The translations under genes were made by a program, and so were the position numbers. Below, piece after piece: positions 38,982 to 48,517 of a stretch of DNA of 64,000 nucleotides (position 1 is its first letter; each line of letters starts with the position of its first letter). The notes under the pieces were generated by a model. That model searched no databases, was not told the DNA's origin, and saw only the letters and a list, made by a program, of their open reading frames with translations. Where the stretch lies: assembly GCA_003214055.1 (NCBI GenBank), contig QCMD01000001.1, forward strand, positions 1 to 64,000, written 5' to 3'. This DNA is from Prochlorococcus sp. AG-418-K17. Its GTDB lineage: Bacteria > Cyanobacteriota > Cyanobacteriia > PCC-6307 > Cyanobiaceae.

Positions 38982-40361
38982 ATGGCAAAAGTTTGGAGTA
39001 ATAGATTTGATAACAGTCTTAATCCTTTTATTGAAAAATTTAATGCTTCAATTTCTTTTGATAACACATTAATAATTGAAGATATAGAGTGTTCTATTGC
39101 TCATGCAAAAATGCTTGGCAAAACAAAAGTTTTATCTGCAGAAGATACTACAAAAATAATTACTGGCTTAGAGACTATTAAAATTGAATTTTTGGAGGGT
39201 AAATTTTTTCCTGGCCCTCCTGCGGAAGATATTCATTATTGTATTGAAGAAAAGCTTATAAATTTAATTGGAGAAACTGGCAAAAAATTACATACTGGTA
39301 GAAGTAGGAATGATCAGGTTGCTACTGATATCAGACTATGGTTGAGGAAAGAGATTGATAAAATTGAATATTTAATAACTGATTTACAAAAATCTTTATT
39401 TCATGTGGCAAAAAAAAATGTTTACACGTTAATTCCTGGTTATACCCATATGCAGAGAGCGCAACCTTTATCCCTTGCACATCATATGTTGGCATACTTA
39501 GAGATGTTTCAAAGAGATCGCGAAAGATTTAAAGAGGTTAGATCTAGAGTGAATACATCTCCTTTAGGTGCGGCAGCATTGGCGGGCACAAAAATTAAAA
39601 TAGATAGAAGCTTTACGGCACAAGAATTGGGGTTTGAAAAAATTTATCAAAATAGTATTGATGCAGTTAGCGATAGAGACTTTTCTATTGAATTCGTTTC
39701 TGCTTCTGCATTAGTTATGTCTCATTTAAGTAAAATTTCCGAGGAAATTATATTATGGGTTACTGATGAATTTTCTTTTGCGAAATTAACGGATAAATGT
39801 GCAACAGGAAGTAGTTTAATGCCACAGAAAAAAAATCCTGATGTTCCAGAATTAATCAGAGGTAAAACAGGCAGAGTTTATGGTCATCTACAAGCCTTAT
39901 TAACTATGGTTAAGGCCGTTCCACTCGCTTATAATAAGGATTTTCAAGAAGATAAAGAGCCGATATTTGATACTGTGAAGACTATATCTTCCTGCTTGAA
40001 AGCAATGACTATTTTGATAAATGAGGGCATTGAATTTAATATTAATAACTTAACTAATTCTGTAGAAAAAGATTTTTCAAATGCAACTGATTTAGCAGAT
40101 TATTTAGTTGGAAAAAATGTTCCTTTTAGGAGTGCATATCAGATAGTTGGTGAAATCGTAAAAAATTGCTTGGAAAGAAAAATTTTATTTAAAGATCTTG
40201 AATTAGATGAATTTAAAAAATTTCATCCAAAATTTGAAAAAAACATTTACGAAAATCTCAAGCCAATAAATGTTGTCAAGTCAAGAATTAGCAAAGGGGG
40301 TACGGGTTTTGATCAAGTCGAAATAGAATTAAATAATTGGAAGAAAAAATTATTACTTTGA
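38982..40361 (+). CDS. argH: Argininosuccinate lyase
   Basis: This 459-residue lyase releases arginine and fumarate from argininosuccinate, completing the pathway whose synthase argG is at 11404-12615. The superfamily signature [16 protein letters not shown] contains the catalytic serine loop; [17 protein letters not shown] and [11 protein letters not shown] are the other two conserved regions. The length is standard. A hairpin terminator follows at 40423. Confidence 0.97.
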   Translation: MAKVWSNRFDNSLNPFIEKFNASISFDNTLIIEDIECSIAHAKMLGKTKVLSAEDTTKIITGLETIKIEFLEGKFFPGPPAEDIHYCIEEKLINLIGETGKKLHTGRSRNDQVATDIRLWLRKEIDKIEYLITDLQKSLFHVAKKNVYTLIPGYTHMQRAQPLSLAHHMLAYLEMFQRDRERFKEVRSRVNTSPLGAAALAGTKIKIDRSFTAQELGFEKIYQNSIDAVSDRDFSIEFVSASALVMSHLSKISEEIILWVTDEFSFAKLTDKCATGSSLMPQKKNPDVPELIRGKTGRVYGHLQALLTMVKAVPLAYNKDFQEDKEPIFDTVKTISSCLKAMTILINEGIEFNINNLTNSVEKDFSNATDLADYLVGKNVPFRSAYQIVGEIVKNCLERKILFKDLELDEFKKFHPKFEKNIYENLKPINVVKSRISKGGTGFDQVEIELNNWKKKLLL

Positions 40362-40422
40362 ATCTCTTTCAACTTTTTACATTAATGGTGTTCATTGGAG
40401 TAGAATAATAAGGCAATGCTAT

Positions 40423-40446
40423 AAAACTACTTCTAGTAGTTTTTTT
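40423..40446 (+). terminator. Rho-independent terminator after argH
   Basis: AAAACTACT (40423-40431) and AGTAGTTTT (40435-40443) form a perfect 9-bp stem around TCT, continuing into a T run to 40446. It lies 62 bases after argH and 29 bases before the RRM-gene start, so it ends the upstream unit or acts as an attenuator in the RRM gene's leader. Confidence 0.7.
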
Positions 40447-40474
40447 AATTAGGTAATTTTAAGTTGAGTTTCAA

Positions 40475-41065
40475 GTGAGTATTTTTGTTGGTAACCTGCC
40501 TTTCCGTGCAGAACGTGAAGATGTTCTACAATTGTTTGCACCTTTTGGCGAGGTTTTAAATTGTTCTCTCCCTTTGGAAAGGGATACAGGAAGAAAAAGA
40601 GGTTTCGCATTTGTTGAAATGACAGATGAAGAAATTGAAGCCACAGCTATTGAAGGTCTGCAAGGTACAGAATTAATGGGAAGGCCTTTAAGAATCAATA
40701 AGGCTGAGCCAAGAGGTGGTGGTGGTCCCCGACGAGGTGGAAGAGGAGGCTATAACGGTGGCGGTAATAATGCCAGTTACGGTGGGGGTTATAACAGTAG
40801 AGGTAATAATGGCGGTTATGGTGGTGGTGGAGGTAATAATAGCGGTTATGGTGGAGGTAACAATGCTAGTTATGGCGGAGGTTATAACGGTGGAGGTAAT
40901 AATGCTAGTTATGGCGGGGGTTATTCAGACTCAAATAAACCTTCTGGTGCAGAAGGTTGGGAAGATAGGAGTTACGGAAACTCTTCTGAAAATGCTGAGT
41001 ACGAAAGTGGTAGAAGTAGAAGAAGAAGAGGGGTTTCAAATGAGGAAGGTTCTCCTAGTTTGTAA
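40475..41065 (+). CDS. RRM-type glycine-rich RNA-binding protein
   Basis: The 196-residue protein starts at GTG 40475. One RNA-recognition motif occupies about 1-80, with RNP2 IFVGNL and RNP1 RKRGFAFVEM. The rest is a Gly/Asn/Tyr-rich low-complexity domain with repeats of GGNNASYGGGYN type, then an arginine-rich tail (RSRRRRG). Cyanobacterial Rbp proteins of this architecture respond to cold and bind mRNAs. The upstream hairpin at 40423-40446 may sit in its leader. It converges on dusA, 2 bases apart. Confidence 0.92.
   Translation: MSIFVGNLPFRAEREDVLQLFAPFGEVLNCSLPLERDTGRKRGFAFVEMTDEEIEATAIEGLQGTELMGRPLRINKAEPRGGGGPRRGGRGGYNGGGNNASYGGGYNSRGNNGGYGGGGGNNSGYGGGNNASYGGGYNGGGNNASYGGGYSDSNKPSGAEGWEDRSYGNSSENAEYESGRSRRRRGVSNEEGSPSL
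40757..40928 (+). repeat. Imperfect in-frame repeats encoding a Gly/Asn/Tyr-rich domain
   Basis: About four imperfect copies of a GGT-GGA-GGT-AAT-AAT-GCT-AGT-TAT-GGC-like unit lie head to tail within the RRM gene. The encoded unit is GGNNASYGGGYN with variants. Copies differ at synonymous positions, so the array is older than the ftsY repeat. Such tracts often drive RNA granule formation, which is an inference here. Confidence 0.8.
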
Positions 41066-41067
41066 AG

Positions 41068-42072
41068 CTAGAAATCCATATTCTCAAGTTTAGAAGTTAA
41101 ATCTACAAGATAATCGATTTCTAATTCTCTTTTGATAGATTTTGTTGAGATCTCATTTCTCCAAATTTTTGCTTTTGGGATGCTTTCAACTAAGTTAACT
41201 AGATGTTTGCAAATATCCCAAGTATTTCCTCCTTTCTTTAAATGTGTTTCTATGTAAGGTATTAAAGATAATATTATTTGCGATCTGGTCTTGGATTTTT
41301 TATTAATTCCATAAATTTTTTGATCAATATCCGCCCATCTTAGTGGATATTTATATATTGATCTGCCAACCATAACCCCATCAAAATCATTTAAAAGCTC
41401 TAAACATTGATCCGTATCAGAAATACCTCCATTTATTTCAATGTTTAATTCAGGATTTAAGTTCTTCAATTCTCTGACTAGATCATATTTAAGAGGTGGT
41501 ATATTTCTATTTTGTTTTGGATTCAATCCACTTAAAATCGCTTTTCTTGCATGAACTGTAAATCTATCAGCGCCAGCGTTTGCTATTCTTTGAACAAAAT
41601 TATTTAAGCTATTTATACTATCATTCTCATCTACACCAATTCTGTGTTTTATTGTTACGGGTAAATTACAGTTATTTTTTAAAGATTCAATACATTTAGC
41701 AACCTTTTCTGGGTTTTTCATAAGTGAGGCGCCAAAGTTACCAGAACATACTCTTTGACTAGGGCAACCGACATTAAAGTTAATTTCGTCATAACCCCAA
41801 TCTTCTGCCATTTTCGCGGCTTCTTTTAGTATTGCAGGATTATCTCCACCAAATTGAATTGATATAGGGTGTTCTTCATGATTAAAATCTAAGAATCTTT
41901 TTTTTTGGTCCGAATAAACCAAACTTTGCGCAACAATCATTTCGGTATATAAAAGAGCTTTTGAACTGATTTTTCGCATTATCATTCTGAAGTGCTTATC
42001 AGTACAATCCATCATTGGAGCAACACTTAATTTATGAAAATTATTTGTAGTATTAGATAGATTATCTCTCAT
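41068..42072 (-). CDS. dusA: tRNA-dihydrouridine synthase (DusA type)
   Basis: This 334-residue FMN enzyme reduces uridine in tRNA D-loops. VAPMMDCTDKHFRMIMR at the N-terminus, ISIQFGGDNP, NFNVGCPSQRVCSGNFGASL (active-site cysteine region), TIKHRIGVDE and INGGISD are the DusA-type markers. Length and domain order are normal. It is divergent from msrB and converges on the RRM gene. Confidence 0.93.
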   Translation of the reverse strand: MRDNLSNTTNNFHKLSVAPMMDCTDKHFRMIMRKISSKALLYTEMIVAQSLVYSDQKKRFLDFNHEEHPISIQFGGDNPAILKEAAKMAEDWGYDEINFNVGCPSQRVCSGNFGASLMKNPEKVAKCIESLKNNCNLPVTIKHRIGVDENDSINSLNNFVQRIANAGADRFTVHARKAILSGLNPKQNRNIPPLKYDLVRELKNLNPELNIEINGGISDTDQCLELLNDFDGVMVGRSIYKYPLRWADIDQKIYGINKKSKTRSQIILSLIPYIETHLKKGGNTWDICKHLVNLVESIPKAKIWRNEISTKSIKRELEIDYLVDLTSKLENMDF

Positions 42073-42097
42073 AAAATTTCTTAGGATATTTAATTAT

Positions 42098-42592
42098 ATG
42101 AATCAATTTTTAACTAGACGAATTTTTATTTTAATTCCTATTATGTCAATCTTAAAAGTTATTTTTAAACCTTTAAAGGTATTTGCATCATCTTTTGCTT
42201 CAGATGAAGAGTGGAAGTTATCTCAAGAGGAATGGAAAAATAGATTAAGTCCAGAGGTTTATTACATATTACGTGAAGAGGGAACAGAGAGAGCCTTTAG
42301 TAGTAATTTAAATAATGAAAAAAGGAAAGGCACCTTTCATTGTGCTGGTTGTGATTTGCCACTTTTTTCATCTGATGCAAAGTTTGATAGTGGAACTGGT
42401 TGGCCTAGTTTTTGGGAACCAATTCAAGGATCCGTGGCAACGAAAGTTGATTTTAAATTAATTGTCCCAAGAACTGAATATCATTGTTCTAGATGTGGTG
42501 GCCATCAAGGTCATGTATTCAATGATGGCCCGAGGCCAACAGGAAAAAGATATTGTAACAATGGTCTTGCTTTGAAATTTGTACTTGAATAA
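42098..42592 (+). CDS. msrB: Peptide methionine-R-sulfoxide reductase with an export-type N-terminus
   Basis: MsrB repairs methionine-R-sulfoxide. The 164-residue protein has zinc-binding CAGC and CSRC pairs, SGTGWPSFWEPI, RTEYHCSRCGGHQGHVF and the catalytic cysteine in KRYCNNGLALKF. The enzyme domain starts near residue 37. Before it is a hydrophobic stretch preceded by a twin arginine (LTRRIFILIPIMSI) and followed by VFASS, which looks like a Tat or Sec signal, so the enzyme may act in the periplasm or thylakoid lumen. Confidence 0.93.
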   Translation: MNQFLTRRIFILIPIMSILKVIFKPLKVFASSFASDEEWKLSQEEWKNRLSPEVYYILREEGTERAFSSNLNNEKRKGTFHCAGCDLPLFSSDAKFDSGTGWPSFWEPIQGSVATKVDFKLIVPRTEYHCSRCGGHQGHVFNDGPRPTGKRYCNNGLALKFVLE

Positions 42593-42600
42593 ATTATTTG

Positions 42601-42614
42601 TGCGGCCTTCCGCA
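42601..42614 (+). terminator. Short GC hairpin between msrB and grpE
   Basis: TGCGG and CCGCA form a 5-bp stem around CCTT, 8 bases after the msrB stop, followed by a T-rich stretch (TTGTTTTGTTTTC). It is a weak terminator candidate for msrB; it could also belong to the grpE leader. Confidence 0.3.
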
Positions 42615-42668
42615 ACTTGTTTTGTTTTCTTATTTAATAGAGAATAGTATCAACAAACTTTTAAGATA

Positions 42669-43382
42669 ATGGTTGAAACTCAATCAGGCAATATTGATAA
42701 TAAAGACGAAAATGTTTCTGAACAGGTTAATAATCCTGAAGCTGCCATAACTGAAGATCAAACTAATCAAGAAAATGAATCTATTAAAAAAGCTGATTCT
42801 ATTGATACCGAGGATTTAAAAAATACTATTTCTAACAATGATGCTAGATTAGAACAATTAGAAAAAGAGCATGAAACATTAAAAAATCAATATGTAAGAA
42901 TTTCTGCAGATTTTGACAACTTTAGAAAAAGACAATCTAGAGATCAAGACGATTTAAAAATTCAACTTGTATCAAAAGCATTAACGGCAATATTACCTAT
43001 TGTCGACAATTTCGAGAGAGCAAGACAACAACTTAAACCTGAAAGTGAAGAAGCACAATCTCTTCATAGAAGTTATCAAGGATTGTATAAACAACTAGTA
43101 GAGGTTTTAAAACAACAAGGTGTAGCACCAATGAGAGTTATGAATCAGCAATTCGATCCAAATCTACATGAGGCCGTTTTAAGAGAGCCTAGTGAGGAGT
43201 TTAATGAAGACATAATTATTGAAGAATTGCAGCGAGGATATCATTTAGAGGGTAAGGTTTTGAGACATGCATTAGTTAAAGTTTCGATGGGCCCTGGCAA
43301 ACAAAATTCACAACAGGAAGTAGAAAAGGATACAGTTGAAGGAGATATTGATTCAGAGGCAATTCCCTCTGAGGATGTTTAA
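42669..43382 (+). CDS. grpE: Nucleotide exchange factor GrpE
   Basis: GrpE releases ADP from DnaK. The 237-residue protein has an acidic, Asn/Glu-rich N-terminus (about 1-55), a long coiled coil, and the beta-domain signature [20 protein letters not shown] followed by [12 protein letters not shown]. It is directly followed by dnaJ (30 bases), giving a co-chaperone operon, while dnaK is at 7926-9833. Confidence 0.95.
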   Translation: MVETQSGNIDNKDENVSEQVNNPEAAITEDQTNQENESIKKADSIDTEDLKNTISNNDARLEQLEKEHETLKNQYVRISADFDNFRKRQSRDQDDLKIQLVSKALTAILPIVDNFERARQQLKPESEEAQSLHRSYQGLYKQLVEVLKQQGVAPMRVMNQQFDPNLHEAVLREPSEEFNEDIIIEELQRGYHLEGKVLRHALVKVSMGPGKQNSQQEVEKDTVEGDIDSEAIPSEDV

Positions 43383-43412
43383 GTTTCCAAATCTTTTGTT
43401 GAGCATTATCTC

Positions 43413-44537
43413 ATGGCTGATTTTTACCAGATATTAGGAGTTTCTAGAGATGCAGATGCTGATACTTTAAAAAGGGCTTATAGAAAGTTAGCCAGACAAT
43501 ACCACCCAGATATTAACAAAGAGCCAGGGGCTGAAGACAAGTTTAAAGAGATTGGTAAGGCTTATGAAGCATTAGCGGATCCAGAAACTAGAGCTAGATA
43601 TGATCAATTTGGAGAAGCTGGACTTGGAGGTGCTGCAGGTATGCCCGATATGGGAGATATGGGTGGCTTTGCAGATTTATTTGAAACTTTTTTTAATGGT
43701 TTTGGAGGGCAAGGCACACAAGGAGCTAGAACGCAAAGAAGGGGCCCTCAGCAAGGAGATGATTTAAGATATGATCTAAATGTAGATTTTAAAGACGCAA
43801 TATTTGGTCAACAAAAAGAAATCAAAATACCTCATTTAGAGACATGTGAAGTTTGCAGGGGAACAGGGGCTAAACCAGGAACTGGCCCAAAAACCTGTAC
43901 AACATGTGGAGGAAGTGGACAAGTAAGGAGAGCCACAAGAACACCTTTTGGCAATTTTACTCAAGTAGCAGAGTGTCCTGCTTGTAATGCAACAGGCCAG
44001 ATAATCTCAGATCCATGTTTGACCTGTGGAGGTCAAGGAGTGAAACAAGTACGAAAAAAATTACGTATTAATATTCCTGCAGGAGTTGATACTGGAACTA
44101 AATTAAGAGTTTCTGGAGAAGGTAATGTTGGATTGAAGGGAGGGCCACCAGGGGATCTTTATGTTTTTATAAAGGTTAAAAACGATTCAAGGTTAAAAAG
44201 AGATGGTCTAACTATTTATTCTGAAATAACAGTCAGCTATCTTCAAGCTATTCTTGGAGATACTGTAGAAATCATCACTGTTGATGGTAAGGTAAATTTA
44301 AAAATTCCAAGTGGTACTCAACCAAATACGACTCTATCTTTAGAAGGCAAAGGTGTTCCTAGACTAGGAAATCCAGTTGCAAGAGGAAATCATGAAGTAT
44401 TAGTTAAGGTTAAATTGCCTACGCGATTAACAGATGAAGAAAGAAATTTGTTAGAGAGTTTGGCTTCTCAATATTCAGATAAGAATATTAATTCGAGCAG
44501 TGGACTATTTAGTAAATTATTTGGTAAAGAATCCTAA
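43413..44537 (+). CDS. dnaJ: Chaperone DnaJ (type I Hsp40)
   Basis: The 374-residue DnaJ has the full domain order: J domain with YHPD (HPD motif) near residue 31, a Gly/Phe-rich linker with [14 protein letters not shown], four CxxCxGxG zinc motifs ([32 protein letters not shown]) and the C-terminal substrate domains. The third zinc motif has ATG in place of GxG. The stop codon overlaps the start of the next gene (TAATG). Confidence 0.97.
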   Translation: MADFYQILGVSRDADADTLKRAYRKLARQYHPDINKEPGAEDKFKEIGKAYEALADPETRARYDQFGEAGLGGAAGMPDMGDMGGFADLFETFFNGFGGQGTQGARTQRRGPQQGDDLRYDLNVDFKDAIFGQQKEIKIPHLETCEVCRGTGAKPGTGPKTCTTCGGSGQVRRATRTPFGNFTQVAECPACNATGQIISDPCLTCGGQGVKQVRKKLRINIPAGVDTGTKLRVSGEGNVGLKGGPPGDLYVFIKVKNDSRLKRDGLTIYSEITVSYLQAILGDTVEIITVDGKVNLKIPSGTQPNTTLSLEGKGVPRLGNPVARGNHEVLVKVKLPTRLTDEERNLLESLASQYSDKNINSSSGLFSKLFGKES

Positions 44538-44767
44538 TGCCTTCTTTAAAGTATTTGGACCTTAAATCTGTTCCATGTCCTTTAAATGTCGTAAAAATTA
44601 AATTAGCTTTAGAGAAGTTATCAAAAAATGAACAACTTATAGTAGAACTCGATAAAGGCGAACCAGAGGAAATGGTATTAAATAATTTAAAAGAGATGGG
44701 ATGTTTGTTTTTACAAATCAAAGAAAATAATAATTATTTAAAAATAAAAATATTCAATGAAAACTAA
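44537..44767 (+). CDS. TusA/SirA-family sulfurtransferase-like protein
   Basis: This 76-residue protein has the TusA fold signature YLDLKSVPCPLNVVKIK with the cysteine at position 14 and the following proline. TusA proteins relay persulfide sulfur for tRNA thiolation or other cofactors. It overlaps dnaJ by 1 base and rsgA by 11 bases, so all are translationally coupled. The partner proteins are not evident. Confidence 0.85.
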   Translation: MPSLKYLDLKSVPCPLNVVKIKLALEKLSKNEQLIVELDKGEPEEMVLNNLKEMGCLFLQIKENNNYLKIKIFNEN

Positions 44768-45674
44768 TATTAAACATTTAGGTTTGGTCACGAAAAAATT
44801 CAATGATTTTTTTTTAGTTGACTTAAAAAATAAAGAAAACTATGGAAATACTGAAAAATTTTTATGTAAGGTGAGGAAGTCTATAAATTTCAAAGATCAA
44901 TTGATTTATGTTGGAGACGAAGTGGTAATTGATAATATTGATTTGAAGGGAAAACGCGCATTAATAACAAGTCTAAAAAAAAGAAAAAATTTATTAACTA
45001 GACCATCAGTTGCAAATATTTCTAATATATATGTTACTTTTTCTGTGGAAGAGCCAGAGTTAAATTTATCTCAAGTTAATAGATTTTTGATATCAGCAGA
45101 GTCGATGGGAGTTGAAGTCTCATTAGTTTTGACAAAGTGTGATTTAATATCAGACCAAAAAAAATCTTATCTACTTGATAAATTTAGGAAATGGGGTTAC
45201 GAAGCAATTACTTTAAATTTACATAAATCTGATTACTTTAAAAATTTATTGGCTGACTTAAAGCAAAAAAAATGTTCGATTTTTATGGGTCCATCTGGTG
45301 TTGGTAAAACTACTTTGCTAAACATGATAATTCCTGGTCTTCATAATAGTACTGCTCCAGTTTCCAATAAAATTAAGAGAGGGAAAAACACTACTCGAAA
45401 TGTTGAGTTATTTTCTATATCAAATCAAAATTATATTGTAGATACTCCTGGTTTTAATATGCAACCTCCAGAGATTGATATTAGGTTGTTACCAAATCTT
45501 TATTCGGAAATAACTAAACAAGTAATCGATGAAGGTATCAGGTGTAAATTTCGTAACTGTTTACATTTAAATGATGAGGGCTGTAATTTAAACAAATCAT
45601 TTGAAAGATATTCTTTTTATAAAGAAACAATTGAGTCTTCTAAGAGTCACTATTATCAAAACCGGGAAGATTAA
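44757..45674 (+). CDS. rsgA: Ribosome small-subunit-dependent GTPase RsgA
   Basis: RsgA is a circularly permuted GTPase in 30S maturation. The 305-residue protein shows an N-terminal OB fold, then G4 (LTKCDL), G1 ([12 protein letters not shown]) and G3 (VDTPGFN) in permuted order, followed by a zinc region [14 protein letters not shown]. Its last 35 bases overlap the convergent ybaB gene. Confidence 0.95.
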   Translation: MKTNIKHLGLVTKKFNDFFLVDLKNKENYGNTEKFLCKVRKSINFKDQLIYVGDEVVIDNIDLKGKRALITSLKKRKNLLTRPSVANISNIYVTFSVEEPELNLSQVNRFLISAESMGVEVSLVLTKCDLISDQKKSYLLDKFRKWGYEAITLNLHKSDYFKNLLADLKQKKCSIFMGPSGVGKTTLLNMIIPGLHNSTAPVSNKIKRGKNTTRNVELFSISNQNYIVDTPGFNMQPPEIDIRLLPNLYSEITKQVIDEGIRCKFRNCLHLNDEGCNLNKSFERYSFYKETIESSKSHYYQNRED

Positions 45675-45990
45675 GATTTAATCCACCAGTCAAATCATTC
45701 ATCCTTTCTTTCATAGTTGTCGTTGATAATTCATGAGCGTTTTGAATAGCTTGTAGAATATTTTGCTCTATTTGTTCTTTATTGGCATTAAAGATATTTT
45801 CTTGTACTTCTACCTTTAAAGGAAGTTGGTTTCCACTTATCCAGACTTTTATCATTTCATCATCACTTTTGCCTTCAATCTCCATATTTTCAAGTTCATC
45901 TTGTAATTTTTGAGCATCTTGCTGAATTTGTTTAGCTTTTTTAAAAGCTTCTGTAAGTTGTCCAAAGTTAGGAAGTCCAAAACCCGCCAT
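45640..45990 (-). CDS. ybaB: YbaB/EbfC family nucleoid-associated protein
   Basis: The 116-residue protein has the family's amphipathic helices [20 protein letters not shown] and the [14 protein letters not shown] strand. These proteins bind DNA as dimers and bend or bridge it. It is the last gene of a minus-strand run murC, murB, ybaB (17 bases after murB) and overlaps the rsgA end by 35 bases. In many bacteria ybaB sits beside dnaX/recR instead. Confidence 0.9.
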   Translation of the reverse strand: MAGFGLPNFGQLTEAFKKAKQIQQDAQKLQDELENMEIEGKSDDEMIKVWISGNQLPLKVEVQENIFNANKEQIEQNILQAIQNAHELSTTTMKERMNDLTGGLNLNLPGFDNSDS

Positions 45991-46007
45991 TTTGTAAAAA
46001 AGTTTCT

Positions 46008-46901
46008 TTAGTTAGGATAGTCAAAACCAATCATTCTTACTTCCGGTTGCAAATAAATCCCTTTGTTTTGTAGTACTTTTTGTTGAATTACTGTTATTAA
46101 TTCATAAATATCATTTGAACTTGCCGTAGAATTGTTAATTATAAAATTTGAATGCATTGTTGAAATTTCCGCACCACCAATTTTAAATCCCTTTAAACCC
46201 ATATCATCAATTAATTTTGCTGCATAATTATTTTCAGGATTTTTAAAAACACTACCAAAACTTGGTTGATGATATGGTTGTGTTTCTGTTTTTAATTTAA
46301 GGTTATTTTTGGTTGTTTGAATTAATTGTTCTAGATTTCCATTAGGTTCAAAATGTAATTTTGCACTAATAATTGTTAAATCATTTCTTTGAAAAGAGCT
46401 AAATCTATACTCAAAATTGATATCTTTTTTTTCAATATCAAGTTTTTCATGAGTTTTATTATTTATAACTTTTACGGAAATAAGATTTTTTGCTAGCGAT
46501 AAATGACCTGTGCCAGCATTCATATAAATAGCTCCTCCTAATGTTCCTGGGATTCCTACAGCCCATTCTCCTCCTTGTAATCCATTTTTAGCAAGAGAAT
46601 TAGATAATGTTGGGAGCATTACACCTGCTTCCGCTTCAACAATTCCTGTATATGGCTCTATCTTTAGTGATTTCAACTTTTTTGTACAAATAACTAAGCC
46701 TTTTATGAAAATATTATTTATTAAAAGATTTGAACCTGCGCCAATTATTTGACATCTGTGTTTGTTTAAATTAGCCCATTTTATTAGATATGAAAATTCT
46801 TCAATGCTTCTTGGCTCAGCAAAATATTCAGCTACTCCTCCCACTTTTATAGTTGTATAACTACTTAAATTACAGTTTTCAGAAAAATTTTTTTTATTCA
46901 T
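46008..46901 (-). CDS. murB: UDP-N-acetylenolpyruvoylglucosamine reductase
   Basis: MurB reduces the enolpyruvyl ether to make UDP-MurNAc. The 297-residue type II enzyme has the FAD-binding [11 protein letters not shown] and [16 protein letters not shown], and the active-site FGSVFKNP with the catalytic serine; the C-terminal [12 protein letters not shown] carries the conserved glutamate. It follows murC by 11 bases on the same strand. Confidence 0.96.
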   Translation of the reverse strand: MNKKNFSENCNLSSYTTIKVGGVAEYFAEPRSIEEFSYLIKWANLNKHRCQIIGAGSNLLINNIFIKGLVICTKKLKSLKIEPYTGIVEAEAGVMLPTLSNSLAKNGLQGGEWAVGIPGTLGGAIYMNAGTGHLSLAKNLISVKVINNKTHEKLDIEKKDINFEYRFSSFQRNDLTIISAKLHFEPNGNLEQLIQTTKNNLKLKTETQPYHQPSFGSVFKNPENNYAAKLIDDMGLKGFKIGGAEISTMHSNFIINNSTASSNDIYELITVIQQKVLQNKGIYLQPEVRMIGFDYPN

Positions 46902-46912
46902 AAATTTGTTGT

Positions 46913-48325
46913 CTATTTTGATTTTTTTTCATTTAAAATTGACCATAAATTATGACAATCACCAGCTCCCATATTCAAAATTAAATCCCCTTTTTGAGTT
47001 AATTCGAAAAAATTCTTTTTAACTTCATAATAATTATTTATGAAACTAACATTTTTATTTTTTTTATAAATCAGATCAGTGATAATTTTCGAAGTAATTT
47101 TATCTTCATTCACTTCTCCTGTTCCATAAATACTGGTTACATAAATAATATCTGCCTTTGATAATTCTTCAGCGAATTCTTTGGTAAATTGCTTAACTCG
47201 AGAGTATCTATGAGGTTGAAATATGGCTATTAATCTAATTTTTTGACATTCATTATTATGTTTTTGCTGGATCAATAATCTTCCTAATTTAATCGTCTCT
47301 TTTATTTCGTTTGGGTGGTGTGCATAATCATCATATAAACTTCTTCCATCTATTTGGCCTCTGAACTCAAATCTCTTTTTTGGAAGCTTAAGATATTTAA
47401 TATTTTTCTTAATTTCTATAAAATCTACTCCTATCATTCTTGAAGCTGCTATTGCTGCGGTGATATTAGATAGGTTATGTAATCCCGGAATTGGTATATT
47501 TAAACTACTAATAAAATTTCCATTTTCATAATATTTTCCAATTGTATACTTTGAATTAATTTCAGTAGGAATTATTGCATAAGCTACGTTTTTAGACGTA
47601 GTATTTGACCACTTAAAATTAGAGTCAAAATTATTTCTTGTGGTTTCACAATCAAAATTAAGTAGTAATTTTTTAGAGTTTTTAGCGAAACTTTTAAAAG
47701 AAGATATGACCTCACTTAAATTAGAAAAGTGATCGCAATGATCAAAATCAATGTTATTGATTATTCCGATATCAGACTCATATTTGTTAATTGTCCCATC
47801 AGATTCATCAACTTCAGCTACTAAGTATTTTGTATTTTCTAAATGACAATTAGAGTTGTAAATAGGAATTATTCCTCCAGTTATTGAAGAAGAATTCCTT
47901 GTACATAATTCAAGTATTGTAGATAGAAATGTACTGGTTGATGTTTTTCCGTGGCTGCCGGCTACCGCCATTGCAGTATAAGTGCGCATTAGCATTGCAA
48001 GTATCTCTGAACGATGTTTTATTGATAAATTTTTTTCTCTGCAGTACGAAAACTCTTCATTTTCTGGCTTGATCGCGGAGCTTACAACAAAATTAATCAA
48101 TTTGTTGGTAAATTTTGAAATAACAATTTCTATATTTTGTCGAATTTGAGAAGTAAAGATTACGGCACCTAATTTCTCCAATTTTTTAGTTTCATCGTTC
48201 TTAACTAAATCAGACCCTGAAACTGAACAACCTTTTTTAAGTAAACCTATTGCTAATGCTGACATTCCAATACCTCCAATCCCAATAAAATGAAAATGAC
48301 TTTTCAATAGTAATTTTTTATCCAA
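46913..48325 (-). CDS. murC: UDP-N-acetylmuramate-L-alanine ligase
   Basis: MurC adds the first amino acid to UDP-MurNAc using ATP. The 470-residue Mur ligase has the N-terminal GIGGIGMSALAIGLLKKG nucleotide-binding region, the P-loop AVAGSHGKTSTSTFLS, FDHCDHF and DDYAHHPNEI, and IFQPHRYSR in the C-terminal domain. It is divergent from gap2 across a 192-base gap and heads the murC-murB-ybaB run. Confidence 0.96.
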   Translation of the reverse strand: MDKKLLLKSHFHFIGIGGIGMSALAIGLLKKGCSVSGSDLVKNDETKKLEKLGAVIFTSQIRQNIEIVISKFTNKLINFVVSSAIKPENEEFSYCREKNLSIKHRSEILAMLMRTYTAMAVAGSHGKTSTSTFLSTILELCTRNSSSITGGIIPIYNSNCHLENTKYLVAEVDESDGTINKYESDIGIINNIDFDHCDHFSNLSEVISSFKSFAKNSKKLLLNFDCETTRNNFDSNFKWSNTTSKNVAYAIIPTEINSKYTIGKYYENGNFISSLNIPIPGLHNLSNITAAIAASRMIGVDFIEIKKNIKYLKLPKKRFEFRGQIDGRSLYDDYAHHPNEIKETIKLGRLLIQQKHNNECQKIRLIAIFQPHRYSRVKQFTKEFAEELSKADIIYVTSIYGTGEVNEDKITSKIITDLIYKKNKNVSFINNYYEVKKNFFELTQKGDLILNMGAGDCHNLWSILNEKKSK

Positions 48326-48475
48326 TGTTTATCGTTTCCTAAAATCAAAATAACTTCTAAGTAAAATTTTGCTATTTTTTCTTAAAAAAAAATGTTTTTT
48401 TTCTTGAATTAATACAAAACTAGACTTATTTGCTTAATAAATTAAAAAAACCTTACGTTATTGCACAAAATTCAG

Positions 48476-48481
48476 TATGAT
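48476..48481 (+). promoter_or_regulatory. Candidate -10 element of the gap2 promoter
   Basis: TATGAT lies 37-42 bases upstream of the gap2 ATG in the divergent murC-gap2 gap and is one mismatch from TATAAT. A -35 at 17-base spacing (TTACGT, 48453-48458) is weak. The location is reasonable for a highly expressed gene, but no experimental start is known to me. Confidence 0.3.
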
Positions 48482-48517
48482 CAGCAACTTAGGTTAATCA
48501 TTTAGAAATTTTTAGTT

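Noticed and set aside
40757-40928. CRISPR-like or satellite repeat
   Set aside because: The repeats are imperfect, have no spacers and encode the glycine-rich tail of the RRM protein.
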